From positions 1 through 60,148 of the forward strand of contig JANQRB010000051.1 of NCBI GenBank assembly GCA_028284775.1: 60,148 bases of DNA, given 5' to 3'. The notes under the pieces are model-generated. The model was not told where the DNA came from. It was given only the letters and a program-made list of their open reading frames with translations, and did no database searches. A program made the translations under genes and the position numbers. The stretch is from Candidatus Kapaibacterium sp. Lineage in GTDB: Bacteria > Bacteroidota > Ignavibacteria > Kapaibacteriales > UBA7675. Positions 16,908 to 25,964 of this stretch are shown piece after piece; the stretch's first letter is position 1, and each line of letters begins with the position of its first letter.

Positions 16908-17017
16908 ATGTTAGTATAAACTTTCTTGTATTTCTAATCTCAATCATATACCGGTCTTCAACAGTCAGACAATGCTCTTTGCGACATCGCCCGCATTCAT
17001 GAAGAGAACTCACTGCA

Positions 17018-17112
17018 ATAATTCTTCACTCGTGCTGGCGGGATTCGAACCCGCCGACGTGATCCCTATTCACGCGCCTGAAACCGGAGGCAGCCAGAGT
17101 CCGACAGAATAT
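17018..17112 (-). ncRNA. tRNA-like RNA element, candidate Y RNA (YrlA type)
   Basis: D arm (GCCT, loop with GG, AGGC), anticodon-like arm (CGTGA-ATAGGGA-TCACG) and T arm (GCGGG-TTCGAAT-CCCGC) are all intact on the minus strand, but there is no seven-pair acceptor stem. Instead a short stem (TGG/CCA) is followed, after a four-base bulge (GCAC) on the 3' side, by ACTC/GAGT and then by ATATTCT paired with AGAATTAT. A tRNA-shaped module closed by a longer irregular helix is what bacterial YrlA Y RNAs look like. The alternative is a decayed tRNA (anticodon position reads AGG). It lies about 440 bases upstream of the TROVE-like gene. Confidence 0.5.
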
Positions 17113-17348
17113 CGATTCCGATTGTGGAATCATGCCGTCATAATCCGTCACCATTAGTCGCGCCGGCAAGGTTAAGGCCGACTCCGACATATGCCGTACA
17201 GATCGACTACCCGGAATTCCGATGGTATTATTCATTTTGTTTAACATTGCATTTATTCACGCCAGGTTGTAAGAAGCGGCATCGAAGTAATTTACACCGC
17301 AACGTTTGTTTGAGCTCCCCCTGGACTCTTCCAGAGAACTATCCGTGA

Positions 17349-17552
17349 TTAAGCATTCAGAAGATCCGATGGAACATAAGCGTCCCGATTCGGTCGTCGC
17401 TGAATGTGATAACTATCAAAGCGATCAAAACTGATTCTGAAGAATCCGGACAATTTGCGTTTGACGGCCGTGTCACTCCAGCCCGCTTTTAGCTGCAGAC
17501 GCTCTCGTTCCAATTCGTATGAGAGCCCCTCGAATCGTAAGTGTAGCATCAT
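17349..17552 (-). CDS. small basic protein of unknown function
   Basis: A 67-residue frame starting at the ATG at 17552 with GGAG seven bases upstream. It has no signal peptide or membrane segment and is rich in Arg, Lys and aromatic residues (MMLHLRFEGLSYELERERLQ at the start). The alternating first 15 residues suggest a beta hairpin followed by a helix. The open frame extends upstream to 17636 but the internal start has the ribosome binding site. No neighbours on either side within 400 bases apart from the tRNA-like element. I do not recognise a family. Confidence 0.55.
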   Translation of the reverse strand: MMLHLRFEGLSYELERERLQLKAGWSDTAVKRKLSGFFRISFDRFDSYHIQRRPNRDAYVPSDLLNA

Positions 17553-18124
17553 CTTAGCTCCTGAAAAATTAAAAACTCTGCGCAAGGGAATCTGAAACGC
17601 GCAGTGCCCAAACCAAGGCCGTTCGGCAACAGACACTCCGGTAAATCTCTTTTTCCGAGATTAAGAGCGTACTATATCGCGAAGAAGTATCTTCTGAATA
17701 CTTCAAGGTTTTACTGCCTATCAAAGAGTTAACTAGGGGCAATTCGCTATCCGTCGACCCGGTGCCCGGGCCGATGCTATCGCAAGTTTTGCGGCAACAG
17801 AGTAGCTGCCCCGACATTATTCATGCCGGGATCAAAGCCGAATTCTGTTTAAGAGACTACGCTCCTTGCGGACGCAAAGAGTCCGTTGTCGCTGCGTTTC
17901 CCGCAACGCGGATTAGGGTGTGGATTTTATTCGCGCAAGTGGTTCGGACGACGGCTGAATGCGGTCTGACGGCATCAACTAAAACAGCATTTCCCTAACT
18001 GCAATCTGATGACATCATTTCGCCCGGCCGCATTCGTCGGTCGGCGATAAGGGCGCGAAGGAAGATTTTACAAATTTTAGATTCTTACTTTTCGCTAAAA
18101 TCGCGAATAGTAGGGTCTTTAAAC
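17553..18124. other. intergenic stretch without recognised features
   Basis: I find no protein gene with a supported start, no tRNA and no clear terminator in this stretch on either strand. Confidence 0.5.
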
Positions 18125-18336
18125 CAGAAAACCCACCTTGCTTTTTCCGGGCAAGGTGGGCTTTCAAAGCTTTCGTATCAATGCTTTATGGCACCACCTT
18201 ACCCACGCCTACAAAATCTCCATTAGACAGAATGCCGACGGCAGGCTGCAAATTGAGGTTCGTTAGGCTATATGTCTGGGCTTGGATCATCAAATTTTTG
18301 TTTCGTCTAGTGAGTTGTTTAACAATTGAAAAGATG
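18125..18336 (-). ncRNA. candidate small RNA of about 210 nucleotides
   Basis: A strong promoter (18341-18371) and a strong hairpin terminator (18131-18159) on the minus strand bracket about 210 bases. No well-supported gene lies between them: a 34-codon frame (18186-18290) exists but has no ribosome binding site, and a longer frame starting at 18371 overlaps the promoter. The transcript is therefore probably a regulatory RNA or a very short messenger. It starts just downstream of the VOC gene end at 18398. Confidence 0.5.
18131..18159 (-). terminator. hairpin terminator, probably bidirectional
   Basis: Perfect ten-pair stem CCCACCTTGC / GCAAGGTGGG with a nine-base loop. On the minus strand it is followed by TTTTC, on the plus strand by CTTTC. 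It would end the candidate small RNA. Confidence 0.75.
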
Positions 18337-18340
18337 GCGA

Positions 18341-18371
18341 CAAACATACGCAATGCGTCAATGCTTGTCAA
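18341..18371 (-). promoter_or_regulatory. strong promoter for the candidate small RNA
   Basis: On the minus strand TTGACA is followed after 17 bases by TATGTT, and the same bases read TTG-N20-TATGTTTG, which is the exact Bacteroidota consensus TAnnTTTG with correct spacing. It sits immediately past the stop codon of the VOC gene. Confidence 0.7.
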
Positions 18372-18397
18372 TACTTTTTTTGCATTTTTTTCAAAAA

Positions 18398-18769
18398 TTA
18401 AGGAAGGCCGGCAACCTCGAAAACATTACCGGCAGGATCGGCAAACTTAAAGAGCGCGAATTCAGGCGTAAACTCCACATAGTCACCGACGATCTTTACA
18501 CCTGCGCTTTGCAATGCCGCGTGTGCGTTCTTAACACTGGCCACGGCAAAGCAGGGGTTAACATCCGGACTTTGCGAGCGATCTTGGAACTGTGATTGCC
18601 GGCCGCCTTCGATGAAGAGCTTAAGCCCTTCGATGCTCATAGTCAGACAGGTCGCGTTTTCATTCTCGAGCCGAAATCCTAAGTGCTCGATATAAAACTC
18701 TCGGGCACCTTTCAGATCGTCGACAAAAATAGATATGACTTGTAGACCGGTAACTTGAACAGTCGCCAC
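18398..18769 (-). CDS. VOC-family (glyoxalase/bleomycin-resistance fold) protein
   Basis: A 123-residue single-domain vicinal-oxygen-chelate protein. The start VISIFVDDLKGAREFYIEHLGF and the end ALFKFADPAGNVFEV are the paired beta-alpha-beta-beta-beta hallmarks; the C-terminal Glu in NVFEV is the usual metal ligand, and an N-terminal His ligand is absent (Gln/Ser at the strand). It may be a dioxygenase, lyase or binding protein; the substrate is unknown. Translation starts at GTG. Its stop is followed at once by the small-RNA promoter, and topA lies upstream on the same strand separated by about 140 bases. Confidence 0.88.
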   Translation of the reverse strand: MATVQVTGLQVISIFVDDLKGAREFYIEHLGFRLENENATCLTMSIEGLKLFIEGGRQSQFQDRSQSPDVNPCFAVASVKNAHAALQSAGVKIVGDYVEFTPEFALFKFADPAGNVFEVAGLP

Positions 18770-18906
18770 TATGACACCACATTGAATTGCTTAATTCGAT
18801 TGATTCCAATCAATTATCAGATTTGCATCTGGGCCGACAATTCTACCAACAATGCTGTTCACAACGCTTCACAGCAGCTTCGTCAACCCAGGACGACCAG
18901 ACATCT

Positions 18907-21216
18907 TTAGCTCTTGGCTTTGCCGCGACCGCGACGCGCTTTTTTGTCCGGTGCTTTAGCAATCAGTTCCTCACATTCCGCAAGCGTCAGCTTTTCAGGC
19001 TCCACGTCTTTGGGAATTCGGGCATTCTTCTTGCCATTGCTGATATAGGGTCCGTAGCGGCCGCGCAGGATCTGGATATCACTGCCGTCGAAGGCGGCAA
19101 TCAGTTTGTTGGCATCGGCTTCCTTCTTGGCGGCAACGACTTCCAGCGCACGTTCCAAGGTAATAGTATGGGGATCGTCCTCTTTGATCGAAGCGAATTT
19201 CTTTCCGTATTGCACATAGGGACCAAAGCGACCGATGTTGGCGCTAACAGGTTCGCCTTCCGGTGTTTCGCCAAGCTTCCGCGGTAGTTTAAAGAGCTCG
19301 AGCGCATCGTCGAGCGTAATGGAATCCATACGTTGATCCGAGCGCAAGCCGGCAAAAAGCGGTTTCTCCTCGTCTTCGCGAGTGCCGATCTGCACCATCG
19401 GACCGTAGCGGCCGAGACGCACCGACACAGGACGTCCGCTCTTGGGATCAGTTCCAAGCTCGCGCGCCTGCAGCACTTCAGCGCGCGACACATTCATTTT
19501 ACTATCTACCCGGGTGTGGAAATTCTCCCAGAAGCCACGCATGAGCGGCTTCCATTCCGAGTCACCCCGCGAGACGGCATCCAGCTCGTCTTCGAGCTTG
19601 GCGGTAAAATCATAGTCCACATAGCGGTCGAAATGCTCGGTAAGAAATTTGTTAACGATCTTCCCGATATCCGATGGCACAAAGCGTCGGCTTTCCAGTT
19701 CCGCATATCCTCGCGCCTGCAATGTCGATATGATAGCAGCATAGGTCGAGGGACGGCCGATACCGAACTCTTCGAGTGTTTTTACCAGAGTCGCTTCGGT
19801 GAAACGCGGCGGCGGCGAGGTAAAGTGTTGTTCGGCGCGAATCTCTTTCAGCGCGACGACTTCCCCTTCTTTCAAAGGCGGCAAAATCTTGTCGTCGCCG
19901 TCGCTCTTGGCGGCATCGTCAACGCCTTCTTCATACACCTTCAGAAATCCCGCGTCGACAATCGTCGTACCCGAGACGCGATAGATATTCCCTTCGCCGC
20001 CTTCAAGGTCGACCGAGGTTGTGCTCAGCGTCGCGTGAATCATCTGGCTCGCCACACTGCGCTTCCAGATGATCTCGTACAGTTTCATCTGCTCGGGCGA
20101 AAGATAGGCTTTGATCTCTTCTGGAACGCGGTCCACCGAGGTGGGGCGAATTGCTTCGTGCGCTTCCTGCGCATTTTTAGCTTTGGTTTTATACACCTGC
20201 GGATTCTCAGGCAGTGCCGCGCTGCCATATCGATTCTGGATAAAACTCCTGATCTCGGCTATGGCATCTTTGGAGAGGGTCACCGAGTCCGTTCGCATAT
20301 AGGTAATCAGACCGACACTACCGCTGCCGACATCAATTCCCTCGTAAAGCTGCTGCGCAATTCGCATCGTCCGCTGCGCCGAAAATCCCAATTTGCGCGA
20401 TGCTTCCTGCTGCAGGGTGGAGGTAGTAAAGGGCGCGGTCGGATTGCGCTTGCGTTGTTTCTTTTCAATTTTCTTGACGCGCAGCTGCCCGGCGGCGGCA
20501 TCGATCAGCGCCTGCTTGAGCTCCCCTGCCCGCTCGCTGTTCACCACGCTGAATTGGCTGAGTTTAGCTCCCTGATAGTGCGTCAGTTTGGCTGTAAAAG
20601 GAGAACTCTCCTTCAGGGCATCCGCCTCCAGCGTCCAGTATTCACGTTTTTCAAATTGTTCGATTTCCAGCTCGCGCTCGACAATCATCCGCAGGGCCGG
20701 GCTCTGGACACGGCCGGCCGACAAGCCGCGCTTGACCTTGCGCCAGAGAAGAGGTGAGAGGTTGAAGCCGACCAGGTAATCCAAAGCACGACGTGCCTGC
20801 TGCGCATTAATCAGATTCGTGGATAGCTTGCGCGGGTGATCCATGGCATCACGAATAGCGCGTTTTGTAATCTCGTGAAAAATTACCCGGTGCACCTCTT
20901 TATTCTTCAGGAGATTCTTTTCCTGTAGCAGTTCATGGACATGCCACGATATGGCCTCTCCCTCGCGATCAGGGTCAGTAGCCAAAAAGAGAGCGTCTGC
21001 CCGTTTCATCGCCCGACCAATGGCATCGACGTGCTTCTTGTTCTTGTCGATAACTTCATATTTCATATCGAAGGAATCGGTGTCCACAGCACCTTCTTTG
21101 GGAACCAGATCACGCACGTGACCGTAGGAGGCCATTACTTCATAGTCACTTCCCAAATATTTTCCGATGGTTTTAGCTTTTGCCGGTGACTCGACAATGA
21201 CAAGATTTTTGCTCAT
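18907..21216 (-). CDS. topA: DNA topoisomerase I (type IA)
   Basis: The enzyme relaxes negative supercoils. The Toprim domain begins MSKNLVIVESPAKAKTI and includes DPDREGEAI; Tyr306 in GLITYMRTDS forms the covalent link to DNA. The C-terminal third has no Cys4 zinc fingers; instead it has three copies of the topoisomerase C-terminal repeat (LGRYGPMVQIG, IGRFGPYVQYG, RGRYGPYISNG) and ends in a short basic tail (RRGRGKAKS). Length 769 residues is normal for this form. It has its own promoter at 21294-21323. Confidence 0.97.
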   Translation of the reverse strand: MSKNLVIVESPAKAKTIGKYLGSDYEVMASYGHVRDLVPKEGAVDTDSFDMKYEVIDKNKKHVDAIGRAMKRADALFLATDPDREGEAISWHVHELLQEKNLLKNKEVHRVIFHEITKRAIRDAMDHPRKLSTNLINAQQARRALDYLVGFNLSPLLWRKVKRGLSAGRVQSPALRMIVERELEIEQFEKREYWTLEADALKESSPFTAKLTHYQGAKLSQFSVVNSERAGELKQALIDAAAGQLRVKKIEKKQRKRNPTAPFTTSTLQQEASRKLGFSAQRTMRIAQQLYEGIDVGSGSVGLITYMRTDSVTLSKDAIAEIRSFIQNRYGSAALPENPQVYKTKAKNAQEAHEAIRPTSVDRVPEEIKAYLSPEQMKLYEIIWKRSVASQMIHATLSTTSVDLEGGEGNIYRVSGTTIVDAGFLKVYEEGVDDAAKSDGDDKILPPLKEGEVVALKEIRAEQHFTSPPPRFTEATLVKTLEEFGIGRPSTYAAIISTLQARGYAELESRRFVPSDIGKIVNKFLTEHFDRYVDYDFTAKLEDELDAVSRGDSEWKPLMRGFWENFHTRVDSKMNVSRAEVLQARELGTDPKSGRPVSVRLGRYGPMVQIGTREDEEKPLFAGLRSDQRMDSITLDDALELFKLPRKLGETPEGEPVSANIGRFGPYVQYGKKFASIKEDDPHTITLERALEVVAAKKEADANKLIAAFDGSDIQILRGRYGPYISNGKKNARIPKDVEPEKLTLAECEELIAKAPDKKARRGRGKAKS

Positions 21217-21293
21217 AACGCTTATTATCTTCCCCGCTTCATTCTAGTTCAGTTCGCAAGTGCTGTAGCCGTCTCAGCTACGGTGGGGGCGAA

Positions 21294-21323
21294 CAAATTT
21301 ACAAGCTTCTACAATACAAGCAA
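21294..21323 (-). promoter_or_regulatory. Bacteroidota-type promoter of topA
   Basis: TTG, 19 bases, then TAAATTTG (exact TAnnTTTG) on the minus strand, about 80 bases before the topA ATG. Confidence 0.6.
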
Positions 21324-21451
21324 TTCTTTTTTGCTCGCCGACAAGGCACACGGCAGGCTGCCGAACGAGACTGCAAGGGCTTGCCTGACGATTGTACTCT
21401 TCGATTCTTGTACGCCGGCGGTGGGCATGGGCAGCAGGTCTGCAGCGTGCC

Positions 21452-23704
21452 CTAAAAATAAACTTTGTAGAGCAGTCGCGCGTTGCGCCCGGGTTCCGGC
21501 AGTATTTCCTTGACCCGGTTCAGATGACGGCGATACTCCTGATTGGCGGCATTTTCCAATGTGAATGACAGCGTGTGTAAAACATCAAAGGCGCTGAAAT
21601 GGTACTGAGCGGTCAGATCGAGGACCAGGTAAGCTCGGGTGGGCAGCTCGAACTCGCCCGGATGATTCTGGGCTGAGGCCCCTCGCAGAACAATGCCAAT
21701 GTCGGTATTGCCGGCGCTATAGTGAGTAGCCAAGCGCGCCTGCAGGGGTGGAATGCGCGGCAAGTCATCATCGGAGCCAGCTAATAGACCGCGTACGAAG
21801 CTCGCGCTTCCTTCCACTCGCCACTGCGCCGCGGGGTCCAGCCGGGCCGATACCTCGGCGCCGTACAATCGCACCGGCAGGCCCGCATAGCGATACAAAT
21901 ACAGATCGGCGCGGCGCAAGCTGCGCATACCGGTATTTTGCGGAAAAATGAAGTTATCAATCCAATTCTGAAAGACAGCCAGCTGCAGAGCGCAATTCTC
22001 AGTCTCAAAGGCGGTATTCAGCTCGATGCCATGTCCCTGCTCCTGCCCGAGTTCGGCGTTGCCCACTTCATAGCTGTAAGCGGCCAGATGCGGACCTTCG
22101 GAAAAAAGCTCTTCGACGACCGGCGCACGGTGCGTCCGCATCAGGGTCAGGCCCAAAGACCATTCTTCCCCGAGCTGATAACGGGCAGCCAGTGAAGCCG
22201 ACAGGCCGGTGAATCCACGCCGACGGATCGCACCGACCCGACGCGAGAATCGCTCTTCGTCCGGAGCGACCGTTTTGTGGTCAAGCCGCAGGGCGGCACT
22301 CAAAAGCAGTGCGTCCAGCCGCAGATCGCGGTGGGCGAAGAAGGCAGCCGAGTATTCCTTGACGTTGGGCGTGAAGCTCAGGCCGCCGGCGGCATAGTCG
22401 CGCAGCTCCATCCAAAAGCCCAGCGATCCGCCCGCCAGCGCCGTAGGCTCCGCCAAGGTCATCAAGGCCCGAATTTTGTGCGTATGCACCAGAAAACGAG
22501 CGCCGACTTCATTGCCCGTTTCAATCTCTTCGTGGAAATACCTCGTGGAAGACTGCGAAAGCCGAAGCTGTTGAATCCACGACGCATCCGGCAAGAACTC
22601 AACCTGCGACTCGAAATGACGGCGATCGATTTCTATCCGCACACCGGAGGGATGGCCGCCCGCGGGGTCCGGCGGGATGCCGTATCGCGAATCGTAATAG
22701 CTGCCGCCAAGTCCGGCGCGCCCCCAGTCTTCCACCACTCCGGCGCCGATCGCCAGGGTCGCGCCTGTTATGCTTGTGTTGCGCAAATCACCACCGGGCG
22801 TAGCGATATCGGCGGCCCGGCGGAGACTGCCGCCGACATGAATACTCAAGGGATCGAGCGGGGCGAGCGCGGCGCCCGCCAGCGCATAGCCTGAATTCAC
22901 CGATTCACCCTGCATGCTCAGCGAACCCTGGATGCGTTCCGTGGCAACGGAGGGTACAATTCCGCGCACGACGTTAACAACGCCCGCCATAGAGTTAGAG
23001 CCATAGAGCAAGGCCCGCGGCCCACGAATCACCTCGATGCGCTCGGCGGTAATCGGTTCCACGACCAGTGCATGATCGGACGAAGTATGCGAAAGATCGC
23101 CGGTGCGTCCGCCGTCTTCAAGAATTAGCAGACGGTCGCCGCTTAAGCCGCGCAGAACGGGACGAGCAGGCGCAGGCCCCATCGTGCGCTGCGCCAGCCC
23201 CGGCTCATTCGCGATCGTATGCGCTATCGTTGTGCCGAGACTCTGCCGCAATCGCTCGCCCGCCATTTCCAGCGCGGGCTGCCTGGTACTGTCGCTGCGC
23301 TTACTTTCAACCAGCACCTCGTCCGTCCTGACATCGATAGGAATGACATCAAGCACAATATGGCTGCTGTCATCGGCGACAACGACGGCGCTGAAGTCCC
23401 GCTCCCGATAGCCGATGCGCATTACGCGCAGCTTGTGGCGGCCTTCCGGCAACGCGGAGAAACAGAATTCCCCCTGGCTGTTGGTGCTGATAGACTGTCG
23501 CAGGGACGGCAGGACAAGCGTTGCAAATCCTAGTCCTTCCCCGCTGACGGCGCTTCGCACCAGGCCGCAAAGACGTCCGCTGCCGGCCGGCTCCGCGGCG
23601 GAAGCTTCCGCCGCCGGCCCTGAAGACAGCAGAAGCCCGGCGGTCAGTCCCAACAGCCAGGAGCTATATAAAGGTCGTCGATATCGTCGGCGTCTCCCCT
23701 TCAC
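21452..23704 (-). CDS. TonB-dependent outer-membrane receptor, probably for a metal
   Basis: A 750-residue receptor with signal peptide (to about residue 35), a carboxypeptidase-like beta domain (about 45-120), a plug (RPVLRGLSGDRLLILEDGG, ERIEVIRGPRALLYGSNSMA) and a 22-strand barrel ending in aromatic VYF. The segment VEELFSEGPHLAAYSYEVGN resembles zinc receptors of the ZnuD type. Its GTG start overlaps the stop of the lipoprotein gene upstream as GTGA, so the two are translationally coupled. The His-rich lipoprotein and a His-rich small protein upstream support zinc or another transition metal; this is inference. Confidence 0.88.
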   Translation of the reverse strand: MKGRRRRYRRPLYSSWLLGLTAGLLLSSGPAAEASAAEPAGSGRLCGLVRSAVSGEGLGFATLVLPSLRQSISTNSQGEFCFSALPEGRHKLRVMRIGYRERDFSAVVVADDSSHIVLDVIPIDVRTDEVLVESKRSDSTRQPALEMAGERLRQSLGTTIAHTIANEPGLAQRTMGPAPARPVLRGLSGDRLLILEDGGRTGDLSHTSSDHALVVEPITAERIEVIRGPRALLYGSNSMAGVVNVVRGIVPSVATERIQGSLSMQGESVNSGYALAGAALAPLDPLSIHVGGSLRRAADIATPGGDLRNTSITGATLAIGAGVVEDWGRAGLGGSYYDSRYGIPPDPAGGHPSGVRIEIDRRHFESQVEFLPDASWIQQLRLSQSSTRYFHEEIETGNEVGARFLVHTHKIRALMTLAEPTALAGGSLGFWMELRDYAAGGLSFTPNVKEYSAAFFAHRDLRLDALLLSAALRLDHKTVAPDEERFSRRVGAIRRRGFTGLSASLAARYQLGEEWSLGLTLMRTHRAPVVEELFSEGPHLAAYSYEVGNAELGQEQGHGIELNTAFETENCALQLAVFQNWIDNFIFPQNTGMRSLRRADLYLYRYAGLPVRLYGAEVSARLDPAAQWRVEGSASFVRGLLAGSDDDLPRIPPLQARLATHYSAGNTDIGIVLRGASAQNHPGEFELPTRAYLVLDLTAQYHFSAFDVLHTLSFTLENAANQEYRRHLNRVKEILPEPGRNARLLYKVYF

Positions 23705-24525
23705 TCTGTGACGCTAATCGGGATAGCCGGTGACTCAAAGTCCGTATGTCCCTCGTGCAGGAGATTTATCTGCAGGCTCGTCTCACCGGCGCTTTTGCCG
23801 CTAATGCTGAGCGTAAACGGTTCGCCGTCGATGACACCCGCCTCGGCGATGCTTCCGTTGGCTACCGGCAGCTCAAGCGAATGTTCGTCGGCGGACGGCG
23901 TAAACTGCGAGCCGTCTTCAGACAGAAAACGAACGGTCATGTGATCACTGCTCGTTCCCGCCGCTACAACGATCGAACCGGTCACTTTTCCTTCGGCGAC
24001 ACGCAGCACTTCTGCACCGCTGTCTTCATCCAACAGGACCAGACCAACGGCTTCGACTTCCCCCTCGCCTTCCGTCACCTGGATTTCGATCGGCGGCGAA
24101 ACATAGTCCGCATGATCATTGTGCAACAGGCGAAAAACAATAGTGGTATTGCCATGTTCAAGCGCACGGACATGAAAACGCCACTTGCCGTCGTCATCAT
24201 GCTGCACGATTTCGGCGATATCCGTATCGGCGATTTCCCATCCAAGACTGTGGCCTTCATCTTCCGGCGTCCCATCTCCGCCGTCCTCGAGCAGAAAATT
24301 GATACTGATCAAACTGCTCAACTCCGATTCTTCAAGCGCAATTGCGCCCGTGACCTGATTGTTTTCCACACGCACGACTTCCTGACCGTTCTGACGGAGA
24401 AACAGTCCAACCGCTTCGAAATGGTCGTCGTCGCCTTCGATAGGACTATCATCATCGCTGCATGCGGGCAATACGAAGACGAGAGCAAGAATACATAGCA
24501 TTAGCGTTACATAGCGCTGCATCAT
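23701..24525 (-). CDS. two-repeat His-rich lipoprotein, putative metal binder
   Basis: The ATG at 24525 (AAAGG upstream) gives 274 residues with a lipoprotein signal ending LPAC at about residue 22. The mature protein has two copies of a ~105-residue beta domain: each starts EAVGL.L...G.EV.RV..G.VTG.I and ends with LLH.(D/G)H.D(Y/F).SP.I.I.VTE. The repeated His and Asp in LLHNDHADY and LLHEGHTDF, with further EDEGHSL and ADEHSL, look like metal ligands. The gene is coupled to the TonB receptor. It may hand a metal to the receptor at the cell surface. No characterised family comes to mind. Confidence 0.8.
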   Translation of the reverse strand: MMQRYVTLMLCILALVFVLPACSDDDSPIEGDDDHFEAVGLFLRQNGQEVVRVENNQVTGAIALEESELSSLISINFLLEDGGDGTPEDEGHSLGWEIADTDIAEIVQHDDDGKWRFHVRALEHGNTTIVFRLLHNDHADYVSPPIEIQVTEGEGEVEAVGLVLLDEDSGAEVLRVAEGKVTGSIVVAAGTSSDHMTVRFLSEDGSQFTPSADEHSLELPVANGSIAEAGVIDGEPFTLSISGKSAGETSLQINLLHEGHTDFESPAIPISVTE

Positions 24526-24810
24526 TATGGCACCTTTGAATTTTCTTTGAGTTTTGTATCTAAACTGAGAATTAAGAAAGCTTGCGACATGCGTACAGAC
24601 CGGCAAAGTCAGAGCTTTGCCTGCGCTATCTCACAATACCGCATTGTTTGGGAAGCAATTCAAACAGGGCCGCCAGTGGACTTCAGGCAGGCCACGACTT
24701 AGTTACTGTTGTCCAACCGCGAGGCAACATTGGCGTATTAGCGCGCAATACGCCAGGATCGTAACCGAAGCGATTGTGCTATAACTAAGTAAATTGCAGG
24801 CTTGATATTC

Positions 24811-25191
24811 TCAGATGCAAGGCGGGGCACGGGGCGAATGGTGTATCTGGTGATCGCGGACGACCGACCGCTGTGCATGCAATTCGATCGCGTAACTGTG
24901 CTCGGCGCGACTCAGGTAACTGCCGGCGCTGATCAGTTGCGCCAGTTGGAGCTGGCAGGCAAAACAAAAAGCGCCAAGATAATGATCAACCGCTTCGGCG
25001 ACAGGCCGGAACTCGGCATTCTGTATGACGCTCTGATGTTGATGATTGTCGGCGAAGGCGCAGCCGGCATGACTGTGGTGTTCTTCTGTGGGCGAATGTA
25101 CATGAAAGCTGGCAGCAAACAAGGCCACAAAACCGTAGGCGACGGCAAGGCCGACGGCAAGCACTCGTTGATATGTTGGATATTGCGCCAT
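24811..25191 (-). CDS. small His-rich membrane-anchored protein
   Basis: A 126-residue protein with one N-terminal hydrophobic segment (about 9-30, signal or anchor), then HVHSPTEEHHSHAGCAFADN and further His/Cys including FCFACQL. The His- and Cys-rich layout recalls DUF2946-like proteins found with metal-uptake receptors. It lies about 290 bases upstream of the lipoprotein-receptor pair on the same strand, supporting a common metal-related job. No clear ribosome binding site precedes the ATG. Confidence 0.65.
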   Translation of the reverse strand: MAQYPTYQRVLAVGLAVAYGFVALFAASFHVHSPTEEHHSHAGCAFADNHQHQSVIQNAEFRPVAEAVDHYLGAFCFACQLQLAQLISAGSYLSRAEHSYAIELHAQRSVVRDHQIHHSPRAPPCI

Positions 25192-25743
25192 TGCTTTGAA
25201 TGTACCCGTCCAGCATTCACAGACAGGTGCCTCGACACGGAACCTGCAATTTACTCAATTTATCCGGTATCAAAAACATCCTTGCAGCCGCCTGACGAGG
25301 CAGCGATTGTCACTTTAATCACAATAAGGATAGCTTGAAGGCCGGACAGCCGACAATGGATGTACGTTCCAGGACGGCCGGTATTGCCCCAGCGCTAGAT
25401 CGGCAAGATGCCCGAGGAAAATTTACGAGACCCCGCGACCTTGCGGGACAGGAGTATAAATACGACTAGGCGCGAGTTCTAGATTTGTTCGCAATGGCGA
25501 CCGCGACTCAAGGTGCGCAGCGCGCCGCCGCTTCGACTGTCATTCAACTGCAACTACGCTCCCGCCCCGGAGTTTTTCAAAGCGCAGTGAATGGCCGAAG
25601 TCGGCGACGCAAGCGTCACCCCATTACAAGGGCAGTTTACGGATGTCGCGTTTGGGATTGTGTTTACTCCCGTATTGTCAGCGCATTCTTTCTGCCGCAA
25701 GTAATGCAAAAATTGCGTATCCCGATCAGCTTCCTGCGGTGAA
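25192..25743. other. intergenic stretch without recognised features
   Basis: No gene, tRNA or clear promoter is visible upstream of the His-rich small protein. A possible Zur-type operator was looked for and not found. Confidence 0.4.
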
Positions 25744-25792
25744 GGAAAAAATTTAGTCGCCGGCCGCCATGGTGCAGCGGCGGCGACTAAAT
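25744..25792 (-). terminator. strong Rho-independent terminator
   Basis: Perfect twelve-pair stem ATTTAGTCGCCG / CGGCGACTAAAT with a GC-rich inner part, followed on the minus strand by TTTTT. It ends a minus-strand transcript from the 25.8-26.1 kb region. Confidence 0.85.
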
Positions 25793-25964
25793 GCAATCCC
25801 CTTATGTCGGGATTGTGTTGGCTATGGAGGGTGAGAATTCCAGTAGATGTAGTCATTTGCTTCAGACGCACTATTAAACGTTTTGTCCAACCGGCAGCTT
25901 TGCCGGCTTGCGTCGCGAAGGGACGCCGAATACCTTATGTTAATATTTCAGATCCCGCAGGCTG

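Noticed and set aside
18186..18371. 61-codon minus-strand open frame
   Set aside because: Its start lies in the -33 region of the promoter at 18341-18371, so it cannot be translated from that transcript.
19333..20757. 474-codon plus-strand open frame
   Set aside because: It is antisense to topA, whose Toprim and active-site motifs are intact. No start signal or family resemblance.
25554..25871. 105-codon minus-strand open frame
   Set aside because: It runs through a strong terminator hairpin and has no ribosome binding site.
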